Origin: a virus | Length of the DNA stretch: 40,795 nt | Virus record (IMG/VR): IMGVR_UViG_3300034104_004365 | Span: 1 to 40,795 of that record | Strand: one strand, 5' to 3' | Shown here: piece by piece, positions 8,701-18,426 of the stretch | How positions within the stretch are numbered: position 1 is the stretch's first letter | Layout: each line of letters begins with the position of its first letter | Notes under the pieces: generated by a model | Databases searched by the model: none | Seen by the model: the letters and a program-made list of their open reading frames with translations, nothing else | What the model was told of the DNA's origin: nothing | Made by a program: the position numbers and the translations under genes

Positions 8701-9745
8701 CCGGAGGACCTGCTGGACCTTGTGCGCCAGCTGGACCCTGAACTGTAGCACCAGGAGGACCTCCCGGACCCATTGGACCTGTTGGACCTTGAACTGTAGC
8801 ACCCGGTGGTCCTTGAACAGTAATACCAGATGGTCCTTGTGCTCCAACAACACCTTGAGATCCCTGTGGACCCGTGGAACCTTGAGATCCAGTAAATCCA
8901 ATTGCTCCTTGTGGTCCTTGCGCACCAGTAATACCTTGAGAACCAGTAAATCCTGCTCCTTGAGATCCAGTGTATCCTTGGCTACCAGTATATCCAAGAG
9001 GGCCGGCAACTGTAGACGCAGATCCAGTGTAACCTATATCACCCTGTGAACCAGTAAATCCAAGCGAACCGGTGTAACCAATGTCTCCTTGAGAACCGGT
9101 AAAACCTTGACTGCCTGTAAATCCTGTATCACCTTTTGATCCGGTAAAACCGAGCGAACCTGTAAATCCAGTATCACCTCTTGATCCAGTAAATCCAGTA
9201 TCACCACGATCACCTGTTCTTGCAAACGTGATAATGATATCGAGACCATTAGTCAGTGATGTTGCGCCGGCAAGATATGCTACAGGAACCTGAAAGCTTG
9301 CTATGCCATCAACATGAACACCAGTAATAGAAAACTGAGAAAAGTTAGCAGTATTAGCCTTCTCGGTTACTGTGAAGTGACCCTTAATGGCAGATGTAGA
9401 GTCATCAATTGTTTGTAAGAAGTTAATGATTGGAACTAGATTATCGTCTTCATCATGAATGATGAGAGTGGTTGCATTGGTAAAATTGGTATTATTAAAC
9501 TTGAGTTGGCCGGCACCAGGATCTGACAGAGTTGTTGCAGTAGAAAATGTGTAGTCAAACGCTGCACCACCAAAGATACCGTCTTCACCTTTGTCGCCTT
9601 TTGATCCGGTAAATCCAGCACCCGACCCCCAATAGATTCCAGTTCCATTTGAAAGCAATGCTTGGCCTGAAGATCCAATAAAGCCATTGGCTACCAGACT
9701 CTTCAGAGAAACAGGATTTAAATAATGTACTGTATCTTTAGACAT
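5714..9745 (-). CDS. Collagen-like tail fibre with C-terminal S74 chaperone
   Basis: This 1343-aa protein is a modular adhesion fibre. Residues 1-43 carry a connector ([15 protein letters not shown]). A short collagen piece follows at about 44-60, then a compact beta domain at about 61-177. A collagen-like stalk runs from about 178 to 433, and a long Asn/Gly/Thr-rich shaft with three FYD-type repeats (for example [17 protein letters not shown]) from about 434 to 1217. The C-terminus is a peptidase S74 intramolecular chaperone: SDRRLK supplies the family Ser-Lys dyad (about S1218 and K1223). Self-cleavage would release the last 126 residues after trimer folding. The domain ends in [20 protein letters not shown] and a coiled coil. 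The start overlaps the preceding 403-aa gene by eight bases. It is probably a receptor-binding fibre; the receptor is unknown. Confidence 0.9.
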   Translation of the reverse strand: MSKDTVHYLNPVSLKSLVANGFIGSSGQALLSNGTGIYWGSGAGFTGSKGDKGEDGIFGGAAFDYTFSTATTLSDPGAGQLKFNNTNFTNATTLIIHDEDDNLVPIINFLQTIDDSTSAIKGHFTVTEKANTANFSQFSITGVHVDGIASFQVPVAYLAGATSLTNGLDIIITFARTGDRGDTGFTGSRGDTGFTGSLGFTGSKGDTGFTGSQGFTGSQGDIGYTGSLGFTGSQGDIGYTGSASTVAGPLGYTGSQGYTGSQGAGFTGSQGITGAQGPQGAIGFTGSQGSTGPQGSQGVVGAQGPSGITVQGPPGATVQGPTGPMGPGGPPGATVQGPAGAQGPAGPPGATVQGPPGATVQGPTGAMGPTGPQGAQGPVGFTGSAGPPGATVQGPAGPPGSTVQGPTGPMGPPGPPGSTVQGPTGPQGPAGPAALPQNPTGTTYGNGVSSVPPYLLSQAVGDNDGWRLYGESPATNQVRMVFELVDDIEDALPDQWAFRNKRTYTDYVARNEFFISGTGYSESRISSRAPIFYDSANTEFYGDFAGTSNLLGLTVTNTITGSITGNAGTATNATNALRIVFNDGPRDLSDRLPNTFTRTVNWDFVGAGAGNGVGNYAGVMTFAPWTGTTASTGDSSYQLAFGNQSGVNASGPPRLSIRSGIDSTWGAWYIVLTTANYNTYSPTLTGTGASGNWGINVTGTAASISGFNNPATAPTASTIAYRDAAGDIAAREIILSSGLSEQTPTVLTSMYPTTNQLVRTTPAAVAAAIRGAASGSWNITAATITNQQNSATIEASTGVNANHIVRRDGNGYIFANHINFNTSETENPTINSFITSNGDGWSRKSSLDHAKNSIRGVADGTWSINVTGNAATSSGLTTRYDGGQQLNPQTYFGQGLGLRVAMTAVAGFWSDTLWINGYAGGDVLNMCALHTSRQATPRMWISSQASNGTSYGTLYEFPSFGYNSPGAGGLYATIYYDSAETAYFLDPNSTSNLNITRTYIGARDTNGNWATGFQNTPVSSYNFHGDISSGGPAGTWWFYESMRHSNASSFWGTQIAWGWEDNSNRLFQRNVSGNSFSGWVEYLNTGGRTFSGDLNMTGSIISTASDVRAPIFYNHTDTAFYADLNGTTNINRIDGNGKYAIGTSDSYLRINETSAFSNGTWFGGTLVRADGFYAGSNGGTSNSRVHIASGSYNGSRVIFLDGSNGEITAAGNITAYSSDRRLKTNIVPINSALDKVMSIGGYTFDWVDEAEELGFTPELKTNDAGVLAQEIQAVLPQAVAPAPFDWQWDDKAGKNISKSGENYLTVRYERIVPLLIEAIKEQQAYINTLEDKINIILQKLEDK
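8447..9214 (-). repeat. Collagen-like repeat tract of the 1343-aa fibre
   Basis: This tract encodes about 255 residues of Gly-X-Y type sequence. The N-terminal half is built from [15 protein letters not shown] cassettes. The C-terminal half is built from GPPG and eight TVQGP cassettes, each of which breaks the three-residue glycine spacing (G-A-T-V-Q-G). At DNA level, nine- to twenty-base blocks such as the TVQGP and PPG codons recur many times, so the tract is a good substrate for recombination. Confidence 0.9.
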
Positions 9746-10949
9746 TCGACAGAACTACCAATTGAGTATTTGAGAGAGTGCTTGACATATATGCAAATTC
9801 AGAAGGAACTGATGCAAATACGGCATTGGCAATAAGCTTATTTAACACACTTGTAGATGTAATGACTGCATTACCATTACGGCTTGCAATAACTCCATTT
9901 GCATTATAACTGAATGCAATCTTATTTGTTACTTGCTGAGCACCACAATTAATAGTATTTATGAAGATGTTATTTGAACCATCAACAAAGACTCGGTTGT
10001 TTGCAACACTCGAGTTCAAACTCAATATTGTATTTCCAGCAGCGACTGCGTTCCATTTAATATAGATCGAGCCTTCGTCTTGATTGTAAGTATGGAATGG
10101 CACATACTCTTTTACTTCAAAACTTTCAATATAAAGTCTATTGTTAATATCACCGAATCCGGCTGAAACATAAACATTATTTGTAGTTGGCGCAAAGATT
10201 ACAGAGAATGATGATTCTGTTGATGTGGCAATATATCCTCCATAGTCATTATCGCCAAAGTTCGAACCAACCTCAATACGTGAAGGTCCAGTATCTCTAT
10301 CTTCAGGTTGAGCAGAATAGTTTTGATCTGTTGTATAGTATGCATTACCAGTGAGAATATATCTTCTTCCTGGTAATACAGAGATCTCTTCAGTTTGGCA
10401 GTTATCTTTTTGGCCAGACGAGATAATTGTATTAGCTGACAAAATACTACCATTTACAGAGGTCCAATTAGTAAGAAGATTATTCTTTGTTTTGATTGGA
10501 CCCATTACGTCTGTAATAACATAAGCGTTTGCATGCACAAACTGATTGTTGTTTGCTTGACGAATACTGATATTGTTTGCGCCACTAAAGAAGATGCCAA
10601 GACCTTCTGTTGTTTGAATATTTCTACCTGAGAGAGTATTCTCTGAGTAAAGATTTGATGCAATCACTTGACGATCAATTGTAAATGATGATGGTATTAC
10701 AGTCGGAGTAACGTTCACAATACCAACATTATTTGCAATAGATACTGTCAGTTCAAGTGGCGTAACTCCATTTGCTGCAAGAGCAACTTGTTCTTCTGAG
10801 ACAGTGATACCATTATGATTCACGTCCAGCGTAGTATACCAATAAGTATTACCAGCCGTGACGTGAATCTTATAGTTGACAGTCTTCTCAGTCGGAAGAT
10901 CGAAAGTATCGATTGTCTGAGATGATGTGTTGGTTGTGGTAACTATCAT
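9738..10949 (-). CDS. Virion structural protein, probable fibre/baseplate adaptor with beta-sandwich domains
   Basis: This 403-aa protein sits between the two giant fibres and is coupled to both: it starts inside the stop of the 2466-aa gene (ATGA) and its last eight bases contain the start of the 1343-aa gene. It shows no catalytic motif. The N-terminal 100 residues are beta-rich, with [20 protein letters not shown]. The middle contains a stretch with [19 protein letters not shown] and [15 protein letters not shown] that resembles carbohydrate-binding beta-sandwiches. The last 110 residues ([19 protein letters not shown] through [17 protein letters not shown]) look like a LamG/concanavalin-type jelly roll. 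A role as a fibre adaptor or small adhesin is inferred from context and fold-like patterns; no close family is recognised. Confidence 0.55.
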   Translation of the reverse strand: MIVTTTNTSSQTIDTFDLPTEKTVNYKIHVTAGNTYWYTTLDVNHNGITVSEEQVALAANGVTPLELTVSIANNVGIVNVTPTVIPSSFTIDRQVIASNLYSENTLSGRNIQTTEGLGIFFSGANNISIRQANNNQFVHANAYVITDVMGPIKTKNNLLTNWTSVNGSILSANTIISSGQKDNCQTEEISVLPGRRYILTGNAYYTTDQNYSAQPEDRDTGPSRIEVGSNFGDNDYGGYIATSTESSFSVIFAPTTNNVYVSAGFGDINNRLYIESFEVKEYVPFHTYNQDEGSIYIKWNAVAAGNTILSLNSSVANNRVFVDGSNNIFINTINCGAQQVTNKIAFSYNANGVIASRNGNAVITSTSVLNKLIANAVFASVPSEFAYMSSTLSNTQLVVLSNV

Positions 10950-13900
10950 TTAGCTTCCAGCTCTTCTACCTTGGCAGTAAGTTCTTTGATTGCTTCAATA
11001 AGTAAAGGAACAAGTCTTGAATAGTCAACTGTCAGATAGTCTTCACCAGACTTAGAAATAATTGTTCCATCATCTTGTGGATCGTAATCGAATGGAGCAA
11101 GAGCAACTGCTTCAGGAAGAACTGCCTTGACCTTCTGAGCTGAAAGACCTACCTGCTGCTTTGTGTTGTTATAGCCAACAGATCTTGCAAGCTCGTTCTC
11201 AACGTAGGTGAAGCCTTCAAGTGACTTGACTTTGGCAAGAGCATTATTAAGATTACCTGTCTTAGTCTTTAGACGTTCATCCGAATAATAAGCTGTAATG
11301 TTACCGGCAGCCGCGGCATCTCTTGAAGCACCGAACACATAGAAGTTATCTTGTGACGCAGAGCCCGACCAGTTCTGTACAACAAGATCGTTACCACTAC
11401 CACGAACAGAAGCATTTGGAGTACTATCAGTAGATGTGTCTGTTGTAAAGGCAACCCTGTTACCATTGCCTGTGATCCAGATTTCTCCATTGGCCCATAT
11501 AACACCCTGTGGAACAGAAGTAGCGCCACCAAGAGCAATAGAGGACATGACAGAAGTACCGGCAAAGTTTCCATAGTATGCGGTGTTATCGTTATCATAA
11601 AACAGCGGTGATCTTGCAGATCCACCAAAGAATGTGTATCCATATGGGAATTGAGTATATCCACCATCCCAATACCAGATCCAACCGCGGCTGTTATCAT
11701 GAACACCCACGTTATCACCCGTTGTCGACATGAATACGTGGCGTGAACCAATGCCCCATCCATACCAACCGTTGCGGCCGGCACCATAAGTAGTAACATT
11801 ACCATATGAATTGCTACCAGACTCTGGCGCCCAGAGTCCCTTGTCGTACGATTGGAAGTATACGCCCGTATTACCTTGTGGTCTAAACCAGTTGTTTGAA
11901 AACACTGCAGCAAACTGAGAATCCCCATTTGGATTTGCATAATAACCGGTGTCATTAGTATCATAGAAGATAGGAGCACGGAAATCGGAAGTTGCAAGTC
12001 CAGTTCCATGCACATGTAGTCTGTGTGAAGCGCTATCGCTACCTACACCAAAATTGCCTTTACTCCAAATGTTGTTTTCGCTATACCAGTTAAGGTACAT
12101 TGCAAATCCATTTTGACAATCCATATGCAGGTTGCCATTTGTTACTGCAACACTTGCTGCAGTGCCCACTCTTCCGTTTCCACCAACATACAGACTTGCG
12201 CCCCAAGTAACGTTGCCGCCAAAGTGTGCGCCGCCACGCACGCGTAATGCATTATCAGCAGTGCTGTTTGGATCGATGTAATAACCTGTATCGTTATTAT
12301 CATAGAATATATTAGCTCGAATATCAGATGTGTTGATATTACTTCCGCCGTTGACAATCAATTGCGCATTAAAGTAGAAGTTTGATCTATCCGTGTAAAT
12401 ATGCGCATGGCCAGAGTTTGCAGGACCAAACTGTATCCAACCGTATGGAGTATTGTGACGATAACCCCAATCTCCACCTGCAAAGTAATAGTCACCGTTG
12501 CCGTAATCCATACTTGCTAATCTGCTGCGCCCATTTGGATTGGCAAAATAAGCTGTATCATTACTATCATAGAAGATAGGAGTACGAAGATCTACGTTGT
12601 TTGTAAATGATGCAGAATTTATGGCTATTTGATTCCATGCATCGTAATCAGTATCCCAACCTGTACGAACCCAAAGGCCGTTTCCATCCGTTCCGTTGTG
12701 TGGAGCGTATAATTGGAACTTAGCTTGTCCGGAACCGGCCATGCTAAGTAGAACACCGTACATATATGCACCTGGTCTATTTGAACCAGAACCGTTTGTT
12801 ACGATTCTGTAGCTGGCTTCTGAACCATCAATATAGCTATTCCAGTCTTCAGATGTTACAGCATCTCTGAAACGAATATAGGTTGTATCGTTTCCGCTGC
12901 CAACTAGCGTTCCAGCACCAGCGTTCAGCGTGACTGTAGCGCTATTAAAGTTAAACTTTAGTACATCCGATGCATCATGATAGATACCACAATGTGAGAA
13001 TCCGGAACGGTGAAGACCAATACCTGCCGTGCCTGAAGTTGCTTGCACCTCAAACTGTAAGTCAGCATAGTAGTTACCCGGCGATGCGACGTTTCTTGTT
13101 ATAATTAAATCATTGAGGTTGGTCGTACTGGCTCCATCAAAGTAATAGCCAGTGTTATCTAAATCATAATAAATTGGTGCGCGCATGCTTTGGTTTGCTT
13201 GAGCATAAGAGCCATCTTTACCAATAGCAAATACTTGTGTTCCTAGATCTTCTGAATCATAAAAACGTATTCCACCATAGTTGGCTTGCGCACCCATACG
13301 GATACCTGTATGCCAGCGCAAATCTAGTTTATTATAGTTTCCGCCATAGTTTTCTAGATTTGTTCCAATGTAATAGTTGGTTTGAGCATCACCATCCGCA
13401 CCACCAAACATCAATCGACTACCGGTTGTAGAATTGTACGCGTTTTGACTGTCATTTCCTTGAATAGTAACATAACCATTTTGATCGATGAAAAGACCAT
13501 CGTTTCGCGTGCCACCTGAGCGAGTATAAAATGTTAATGAGCCTTGAGTCCAGTTGCCGGATGTACCAGCAATTTGTTTTTTAGCAACAATACCACCAAG
13601 GTTAACAGCGTTACCACTACCACTTTGTTCTCTTGAAACAAATGCCATAGCCACTGTAGTCTGATCACCACCATTTTCATTGTATAACGAAAGTGCAGGA
13701 CGTGATCCGTTAATACCGGCAGTAGCATTATCTGCGCGAATCAATAGGCCGGGTGTATGATCTCCTGGGTTTCTATATGTGGCACCTTCCCATTGGAAGT
13801 GAGATTGGCCATTTACTGTTTGGCCACCACCAAGCGACATGTTGACTAAAATAGACGTACTGGCTGGATCTACATAATACCCGGTGTTGTCATTATCATA

Positions 13901-16900
13901 AAAGATAGGTGAACGGAAACTGGCATAAGCGTAACCGATGTTTCCTACTTCTAAGTTAACCGGCGCATATGTATTTCTTAAATCACTTGTAATAGAAACA
14001 AACGTCTCAGTAGTAGTTAGGGTTGTGCTCCAGTTGCCAGCAAGATTCATTACACCATCATAAAACGAGCCATTGTGAATTTTACGAAGACGAATTGTTC
14101 CATAATTCCAGGATGAAGATGTGCCACCAAAGACTACACAGAATCGGTTGTTACTACCATCGTTTTTTACACCAAGACGAATAGACTTGTTCGTGTAACC
14201 AATCACATTACAACCTGTATTATACCACGCATTAGTCCAGTTGTGACCACCGATGATTACAGTTGCAGTGTATTGTCCAGTGTATTCGTAGATATCAAAT
14301 ACCATGTGAACCATGCCATAGTTCGACGTGGTACCAGGCAAGTAAAATATTACTTCGCCTGTAGATGTGCCAGATGCTGACCACTCTATTTCAGGGTGAG
14401 CATAGTTGTTACCCTGTTCGATGGTTCTATTTTGGCCTATGGTAATTTTTTTACCCCACGACGTACCGTCATATCCCCAAAGAGCAGCATCATTATTTTC
14501 GTCTAGCTGCCAGTTCCATGCGCGAGAGTTATCGGCATTAGCAAAATAAATACTGCTTGCAATGCTTGACGATCCTGCAATAAACGACCTGAATCCACTG
14601 CCCGCACGGGTTTCAACAGTAATCATTTGCGAAGTGCTGTTTGGATCAACGTATCGGGCTGTATCGTTGCTATCATAATAGATAGGACTATATACAGCTG
14701 TTTCTACCAGCAACCCATTAGTGGCTACAGACGTAGCAGCTATACCACTACCAATAGTAACTCCGCCATGCACGTGCAACTTTTTATTGGCAACACTAGA
14801 ACCGCCACCGCCGATAGCAAACGTCGACCCGGATCCATTGTACCATATGGTATCGTTACCTGCAACATCAGCCCAATTAATGCCAGCCCACGAAGTTCCA
14901 TTTCCATTTAAGTATAGTTGAACATCGTTTGATGCTATTGCTGAATGAATTCCAGATCTAAGAGGTACATAACCGCCTGCCGTGCCATCCCAAATATTGA
15001 AGTCGCCACTTGAATCCATACCAATTTGCATGCCTACACGGCCACTCCAATGAAAACCAATTCTTGGAGCATTGGAAAGAGATGTGGTAAGACCTCCACC
15101 AAAAGCCGTTTCACGTATCTCTAATGCGTTTTCGTAATAGTTTACTGATGCAGTTTCAGCGGCAATTCCTCCTGGCATATACAAATAATTAATCTTAGAT
15201 GTGGATGCCGGGTCAACATAGTAACCAGTATCATTACTATCATAGAAGATAGGAGCGCGCACGCTTGTATTAACACCAACGTAACCTCCGCTAATACCAG
15301 TAAAAGTAAAGTCAGTAGCCTCAAATGACACTGGTCCATAAGTAGCAGCATCGCGACTGTAAGAAATTACATATCCACGGCCGCCGTTTTCTCCAATTTC
15401 AATAGCTAACCCAGTGGCACTTGCGGATGCATCACCCCACCAACCAGCAGCACGAACTTGCCCAGCTCCATAGATGCCACCGGCAGTAATGAGAGATGTA
15501 CCAGTGTTAGCTGCATCTAAGTAATAAGCCGTGTTATTGCTATCGTAGAAGATAGGAGCACGAACGTCAGTACCGCTTTGGAACGAGTTATTTGTGAAAA
15601 CAATTGTAGGAGCAGTAAAGTCAGAAATATTCGTAGCTGATGGTGATTGATATACAAGTATATTACCACCATGAGCACCATGAGAAGTTACTTCAGGCCA
15701 ACTGGTTTCAATATATGTCTGGTATGTGGTGTAATACATTACTTCAACGTAAACAGAAATGTAATAATAGTCGCCAGATACTTGAGTTGGAGAACTACAT
15801 GTTACACGAGCATGTCTTCCGCGAGGAGACACACCTGCTATAAGATTGCAATCTACGTTATTATAGTCATAAGAAATTGCCCAGCGCTGATAATCACCGC
15901 CGTAATAGTAGTTATTATGAAGTTCTACAAACGTAGTTCCAGCACCGTGCCAATCATTAAAATCAATGTAAAGTCTAGCAATTTCATGTCGCCTAGCTTG
16001 TGTTCCAGATGCACCCAATGCGCCAAGATAATATTTGCGATGTGCACCTATAATAGATGTGCTTGTAGCCTGAATAGAGTTAGCGTTATTAATGCTATAA
16101 CCATTCATGTTCACGTTAGCTTGAGCAGTTCCACCCCACGAACCTGTGAAACCAATTGGTCCTTGAGCGCCAGTAGCTCCTTGAGGTCCCTGCGCACCAG
16201 TAGGACCCTGTGCTCCGGTAGCTCCTTGAGGTCCAGTAGCTCCTTGTGGTCCAGTAGCACCTTGAGGTCCAATTGCGCCCTGTGGACCCTGAGCTCCAGT
16301 TGGTCCAGTATTACCGGCAGATCCAGTAAAGCCAATAGCTCCTTGAGGTCCAGTAGCTCCTTGTGGTCCCTGTGCTCCAGTTGGTCCTTGCACACCTTGA
16401 GGTCCAGTTGGTCCTGGAGTACCTTGTGCCCCCTGCGCGCCAGTTGCTCCTTGAGGTCCAGTAAGACCCTGAGCACCTTGAGCTCCAGTCGGACCTTGAG
16501 GTCCAGTTGCTCCAGCAGGGCCCTGAGCACCTTGAGCGCCAGTAGGACCTTGGGCACCTGTTGCACCAGCAGTTCCTTGAGATCCAGTAAAGCCAATAAC
16601 GCCCTGAGCACCAGTTGCACCAGTAGGACCTTGAGCTCCAGTGGCTCCTTGAGCACCTTGAGCGCCAGTATTACCAGCAGATCCAGTAAAGCCAATTGCT
16701 CCTTGTGCGCCCGTTACACCTTGTGGACCAATTGCGCCTTGCGGGCCAGTAGCACCTTGGGCACCTTGTGGGCCAGTAGGTCCTGTTGGACCAATTGCAC
16801 CCTGTGGACCTTGAGGTCCAGCAACTCCTTGCACACCCTGTGGACCAGTGGCTCCTTGCGGTCCTTGGGCACCTGTTGCACCAACAGAACCTGTATATCC

Positions 16901-18346
16901 TGGAGGACCATACGCATAAAGTGCGGCTACAAAATATGTACCACCTGCGGCACCATTAATATTTTGAGAAGTGGTATTACCAGTAAAGGCAGTCAATTCT
17001 ACGTAATCAGAGGTTCCATTAAAGTACACAATTGTAGAAATTGTCTGGCCATAACCAGACCCAGTTACAATCTGTGCCTGATCGATAGCTAATTGTGTAT
17101 TACCATTTTTTCTTAGCTGAATATTAGTTTGATTATTTGTTACAGCACCAGCGTCCCACCAAACAGAAGCATCAAGACTATAATAACCGGCAATAGTAGG
17201 TTGGAATCTATTAGATGCAAACCAACCATTAGTATCAAAATCATCAACCAATGTAACAACGGTATCTGAACCATTTGTAACTGTCTGAGAAGATCCGTTC
17301 TTAACAGCGCGAACGACATATGAACCGGCTGTTAGCTGTCCGCCGTCTGTACCTTTTGATCCTGTGAAACCAATAGCACCCTGAGCGCCGGTTGCGCCTT
17401 GGACACCTTGTGGTCCGGTTGGACCAGTTACACCTTGAGCACCCTGTGCTCCTGTAGGTCCTTGTGCTCCAACAACACCTTGCGCTCCAGTAGCTCCTTG
17501 AGGACCTGTGGAACCTTGAGGTCCAACAGAACCAGTATATCCAGGATTGTTTGACCAGAATACAGCACTACCGTTAGATACAAGAGCTTGACCAGAAGTA
17601 CCTAAAGATCCGTTTGCATAGATTGAATTTGCATAAAGCGTATTTGCCTGGAAGTCAGCAATCTTAAAGCTAGCATTCGCTGTATCAATGAACGGTGAAG
17701 TATCTGGCTCTGGTAGATAACTATCAAAGACTTTATATCGACCATCTGTCGCATCACGGAAGAAACCTGTGTGATGATATGTTCCGTCGTTGTATCCGGC
17801 AGCAAACCCGATGTCTGGGTTGATATCTGTCTTACCACGAGCAGTACCACCTGATACATATGTAGCCGTATTAGTATTAGCAACAGTAAAGTGAGTGGCA
17901 TTTGCAATTAGAATATTTGTATAGGTTCCATTATAAGAACTTGGGTCTACCGCAGTAACATATACGTCCCAACCGGAAGAATAGTTATTATTGGCAGTAA
18001 ATGTAACAACAGAACCATTACCAGAAACGTTTGTAATAGTAGCAAGAACACCTTGGTTCAAATACAACATGCTGTCAGTAATTGACAGGTTATTACCAGA
18101 AATACTAATAGAAGTACCGGTAACGCTTAGGTTACCACCAATGGTTACGTTGCCACCTACATTCAGCGATGCAAGATTAGCACCAACTTCAAAGGCAACT
18201 GATCCGTTTGAGGAGTATACTTTATGGTCAGTAAGATTAACTGCAAACTCGCCAGCATCAATATAAGATGTGTTACCAGAGTTCGTGGTGTTTGGTGTAC
18301 GACCAGAAATAGTCGTACGTTTGAATTGAATCTTATTGTTTGCCAT
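10946..18346 (-). CDS. Giant collagen-like tail fibre with C1q-like domain and S74 chaperone
   Basis: This 2466-aa protein is the largest in the window. The ATG at 18346 ([12 protein letters not shown]) is chosen because GGGGAG lies six bases upstream; a TTG twelve bases earlier has no better signal. Order: a phage fibre header (1 to about 266), a short collagen stalk (about 267-335), a beta domain resembling the C1q/TNF fold (about 336-478, with [17 protein letters not shown] and [15 protein letters not shown]), and a second collagen stalk of about 85 uninterrupted Gly-X-Y triplets (about 480-737). A shaft follows with nine FYD-type repeats ([17 protein letters not shown]) and embedded beta domains, for example around [14 protein letters not shown]. 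The S74 chaperone at the end has SDERLK (about S2355, K2360), predicting release of a 112-residue C-terminal piece. It ends in an [14 protein letters not shown] coiled coil. Confidence 0.9.
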   Translation of the reverse strand: MANNKIQFKRTTISGRTPNTTNSGNTSYIDAGEFAVNLTDHKVYSSNGSVAFEVGANLASLNVGGNVTIGGNLSVTGTSISISGNNLSITDSMLYLNQGVLATITNVSGNGSVVTFTANNNYSSGWDVYVTAVDPSSYNGTYTNILIANATHFTVANTNTATYVSGGTARGKTDINPDIGFAAGYNDGTYHHTGFFRDATDGRYKVFDSYLPEPDTSPFIDTANASFKIADFQANTLYANSIYANGSLGTSGQALVSNGSAVFWSNNPGYTGSVGPQGSTGPQGATGAQGVVGAQGPTGAQGAQGVTGPTGPQGVQGATGAQGAIGFTGSKGTDGGQLTAGSYVVRAVKNGSSQTVTNGSDTVVTLVDDFDTNGWFASNRFQPTIAGYYSLDASVWWDAGAVTNNQTNIQLRKNGNTQLAIDQAQIVTGSGYGQTISTIVYFNGTSDYVELTAFTGNTTSQNINGAAGGTYFVAALYAYGPPGYTGSVGATGAQGPQGATGPQGVQGVAGPQGPQGAIGPTGPTGPQGAQGATGPQGAIGPQGVTGAQGAIGFTGSAGNTGAQGAQGATGAQGPTGATGAQGVIGFTGSQGTAGATGAQGPTGAQGAQGPAGATGPQGPTGAQGAQGLTGPQGATGAQGAQGTPGPTGPQGVQGPTGAQGPQGATGPQGAIGFTGSAGNTGPTGAQGPQGAIGPQGATGPQGATGPQGATGAQGPTGAQGPQGATGAQGPIGFTGSWGGTAQANVNMNGYSINNANSIQATSTSIIGAHRKYYLGALGASGTQARRHEIARLYIDFNDWHGAGTTFVELHNNYYYGGDYQRWAISYDYNNVDCNLIAGVSPRGRHARVTCSSPTQVSGDYYYISVYVEVMYYTTYQTYIETSWPEVTSHGAHGGNILVYQSPSATNISDFTAPTIVFTNNSFQSGTDVRAPIFYDSNNTAYYLDAANTGTSLITAGGIYGAGQVRAAGWWGDASASATGLAIEIGENGGRGYVISYSRDAATYGPVSFEATDFTFTGISGGYVGVNTSVRAPIFYDSNDTGYYVDPASTSKINYLYMPGGIAAETASVNYYENALEIRETAFGGGLTTSLSNAPRIGFHWSGRVGMQIGMDSSGDFNIWDGTAGGYVPLRSGIHSAIASNDVQLYLNGNGTSWAGINWADVAGNDTIWYNGSGSTFAIGGGGSSVANKKLHVHGGVTIGSGIAATSVATNGLLVETAVYSPIYYDSNDTARYVDPNSTSQMITVETRAGSGFRSFIAGSSSIASSIYFANADNSRAWNWQLDENNDAALWGYDGTSWGKKITIGQNRTIEQGNNYAHPEIEWSASGTSTGEVIFYLPGTTSNYGMVHMVFDIYEYTGQYTATVIIGGHNWTNAWYNTGCNVIGYTNKSIRLGVKNDGSNNRFCVVFGGTSSSWNYGTIRLRKIHNGSFYDGVMNLAGNWSTTLTTTETFVSITSDLRNTYAPVNLEVGNIGYAYASFRSPIFYDNDNTGYYVDPASTSILVNMSLGGGQTVNGQSHFQWEGATYRNPGDHTPGLLIRADNATAGINGSRPALSLYNENGGDQTTVAMAFVSREQSGSGNAVNLGGIVAKKQIAGTSGNWTQGSLTFYTRSGGTRNDGLFIDQNGYVTIQGNDSQNAYNSTTGSRLMFGGADGDAQTNYYIGTNLENYGGNYNKLDLRWHTGIRMGAQANYGGIRFYDSEDLGTQVFAIGKDGSYAQANQSMRAPIYYDLDNTGYYFDGASTTNLNDLIITRNVASPGNYYADLQFEVQATSGTAGIGLHRSGFSHCGIYHDASDVLKFNFNSATVTLNAGAGTLVGSGNDTTYIRFRDAVTSEDWNSYIDGSEASYRIVTNGSGSNRPGAYMYGVLLSMAGSGQAKFQLYAPHNGTDGNGLWVRTGWDTDYDAWNQIAINSASFTNNVDLRTPIFYDSNDTAYFANPNGRSRLASMDYGNGDYYFAGGDWGYRHNTPYGWIQFGPANSGHAHIYTDRSNFYFNAQLIVNGGSNINTSDIRANIFYDNNDTGYYIDPNSTADNALRVRGGAHFGGNVTWGASLYVGGNGRVGTAASVAVTNGNLHMDCQNGFAMYLNWYSENNIWSKGNFGVGSDSASHRLHVHGTGLATSDFRAPIFYDTNDTGYYANPNGDSQFAAVFSNNWFRPQGNTGVYFQSYDKGLWAPESGSNSYGNVTTYGAGRNGWYGWGIGSRHVFMSTTGDNVGVHDNSRGWIWYWDGGYTQFPYGYTFFGGSARSPLFYDNDNTAYYGNFAGTSVMSSIALGGATSVPQGVIWANGEIWITGNGNRVAFTTDTSTDSTPNASVRGSGNDLVVQNWSGSASQDNFYVFGASRDAAAAGNITAYYSDERLKTKTGNLNNALAKVKSLEGFTYVENELARSVGYNNTKQQVGLSAQKVKAVLPEAVALAPFDYDPQDDGTIISKSGEDYLTVDYSRLVPLLIEAIKELTAKVEELEAK
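11560..15575 (-). repeat. Nine dispersed FYD-type repeats in the giant fibre shaft
   Basis: Nine copies of a roughly 20-residue motif, consensus R-(A/S)-P-I-F-Y-D-x-(N/D)-(N/D)-T-(G/A)-Y-Y-x-(D/N)-P, lie near 11590, 11955, 12290, 12560, 13160, 13890, 14670, 15235 and 15535. Three more copies are in the 1343-aa fibre, near 6400, 6810 and 8135. The DNA is also conserved: a 15-base block TCATAGAAGATAGGA (plus-strand orientation) recurs in several copies. The repeats separate unrelated beta domains, so they look like shaft joints. Confidence 0.85.
16135..16905 (-). repeat. Long collagen-like repeat tract of the giant fibre
   Basis: About 257 residues of regular Gly-X-Y are encoded here, dominated by GAQ, GPQ, GAT and GPT triplets, with the recurring cassette [13 protein letters not shown]. 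Unlike the other two collagen proteins in the window, this tract contains no TVQGP interruptions. Confidence 0.92.
17342..17545 (-). repeat. Short collagen-like repeat tract before the C1q-like domain
   Basis: About 68 residues of Gly-X-Y ([19 protein letters not shown] and similar) lie between the fibre header and the C1q-like domain. Its first cassette, GYTGSVG, is repeated at the start of the longer tract on the other side of that domain, near 16900. Confidence 0.88.
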
Positions 18347-18391
18347 ATGGCTCCCCAAAGCAGATATATATCTTGTAAGCCAACTATTTAG

Positions 18392-18420
18392 TTGACAGTA
18401 TTATTGTTTTTATTTATAAT
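18392..18420 (+). promoter_or_regulatory. Sigma-70 type promoter driving the glycosyltransferase operon
   Basis: On the plus strand, TTGACA (18392-18397) and TATAAT (18415-18420) are separated by exactly 17 bases, a perfect match to the bacterial housekeeping consensus. The expected start of transcription, about seven bases after the -10 box, falls on or next to the first ATG at 18427. The mRNA would therefore be leaderless or nearly so. Its -10 box overlaps the opposing late box at 18411-18418. Confidence 0.75.
18411..18418 (-). promoter_or_regulatory. T4-type late promoter box for the giant fibre gene
   Basis: The minus strand reads TATAAATA, an exact T4 late consensus. It lies about 65-72 bases upstream of the fibre ATG at 18346, in the divergent intergenic region. 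No other candidate element is visible between the two gene starts on this strand. Confidence 0.65.
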
Positions 18421-18426
18421 GGAACT

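Noticed and set aside
15647-17092. Long plus-strand open frame (481 codons) opposite the giant fibre collagen tract
   Set aside because: It is the antisense of Gly-X-Y codons, giving a Ser/Thr/Leu/Arg-rich product with no domain. The repetitive codons simply avoid stops in that frame.
18347-18358. Upstream TTG start giving a MGSHM lead for the giant fibre
   Set aside because: The codon at 18356-18358 is TTG without a suitable ribosome binding site. GGGGAG is placed correctly for the ATG at 18346. The resemblance to an expression-tag remnant is chance.
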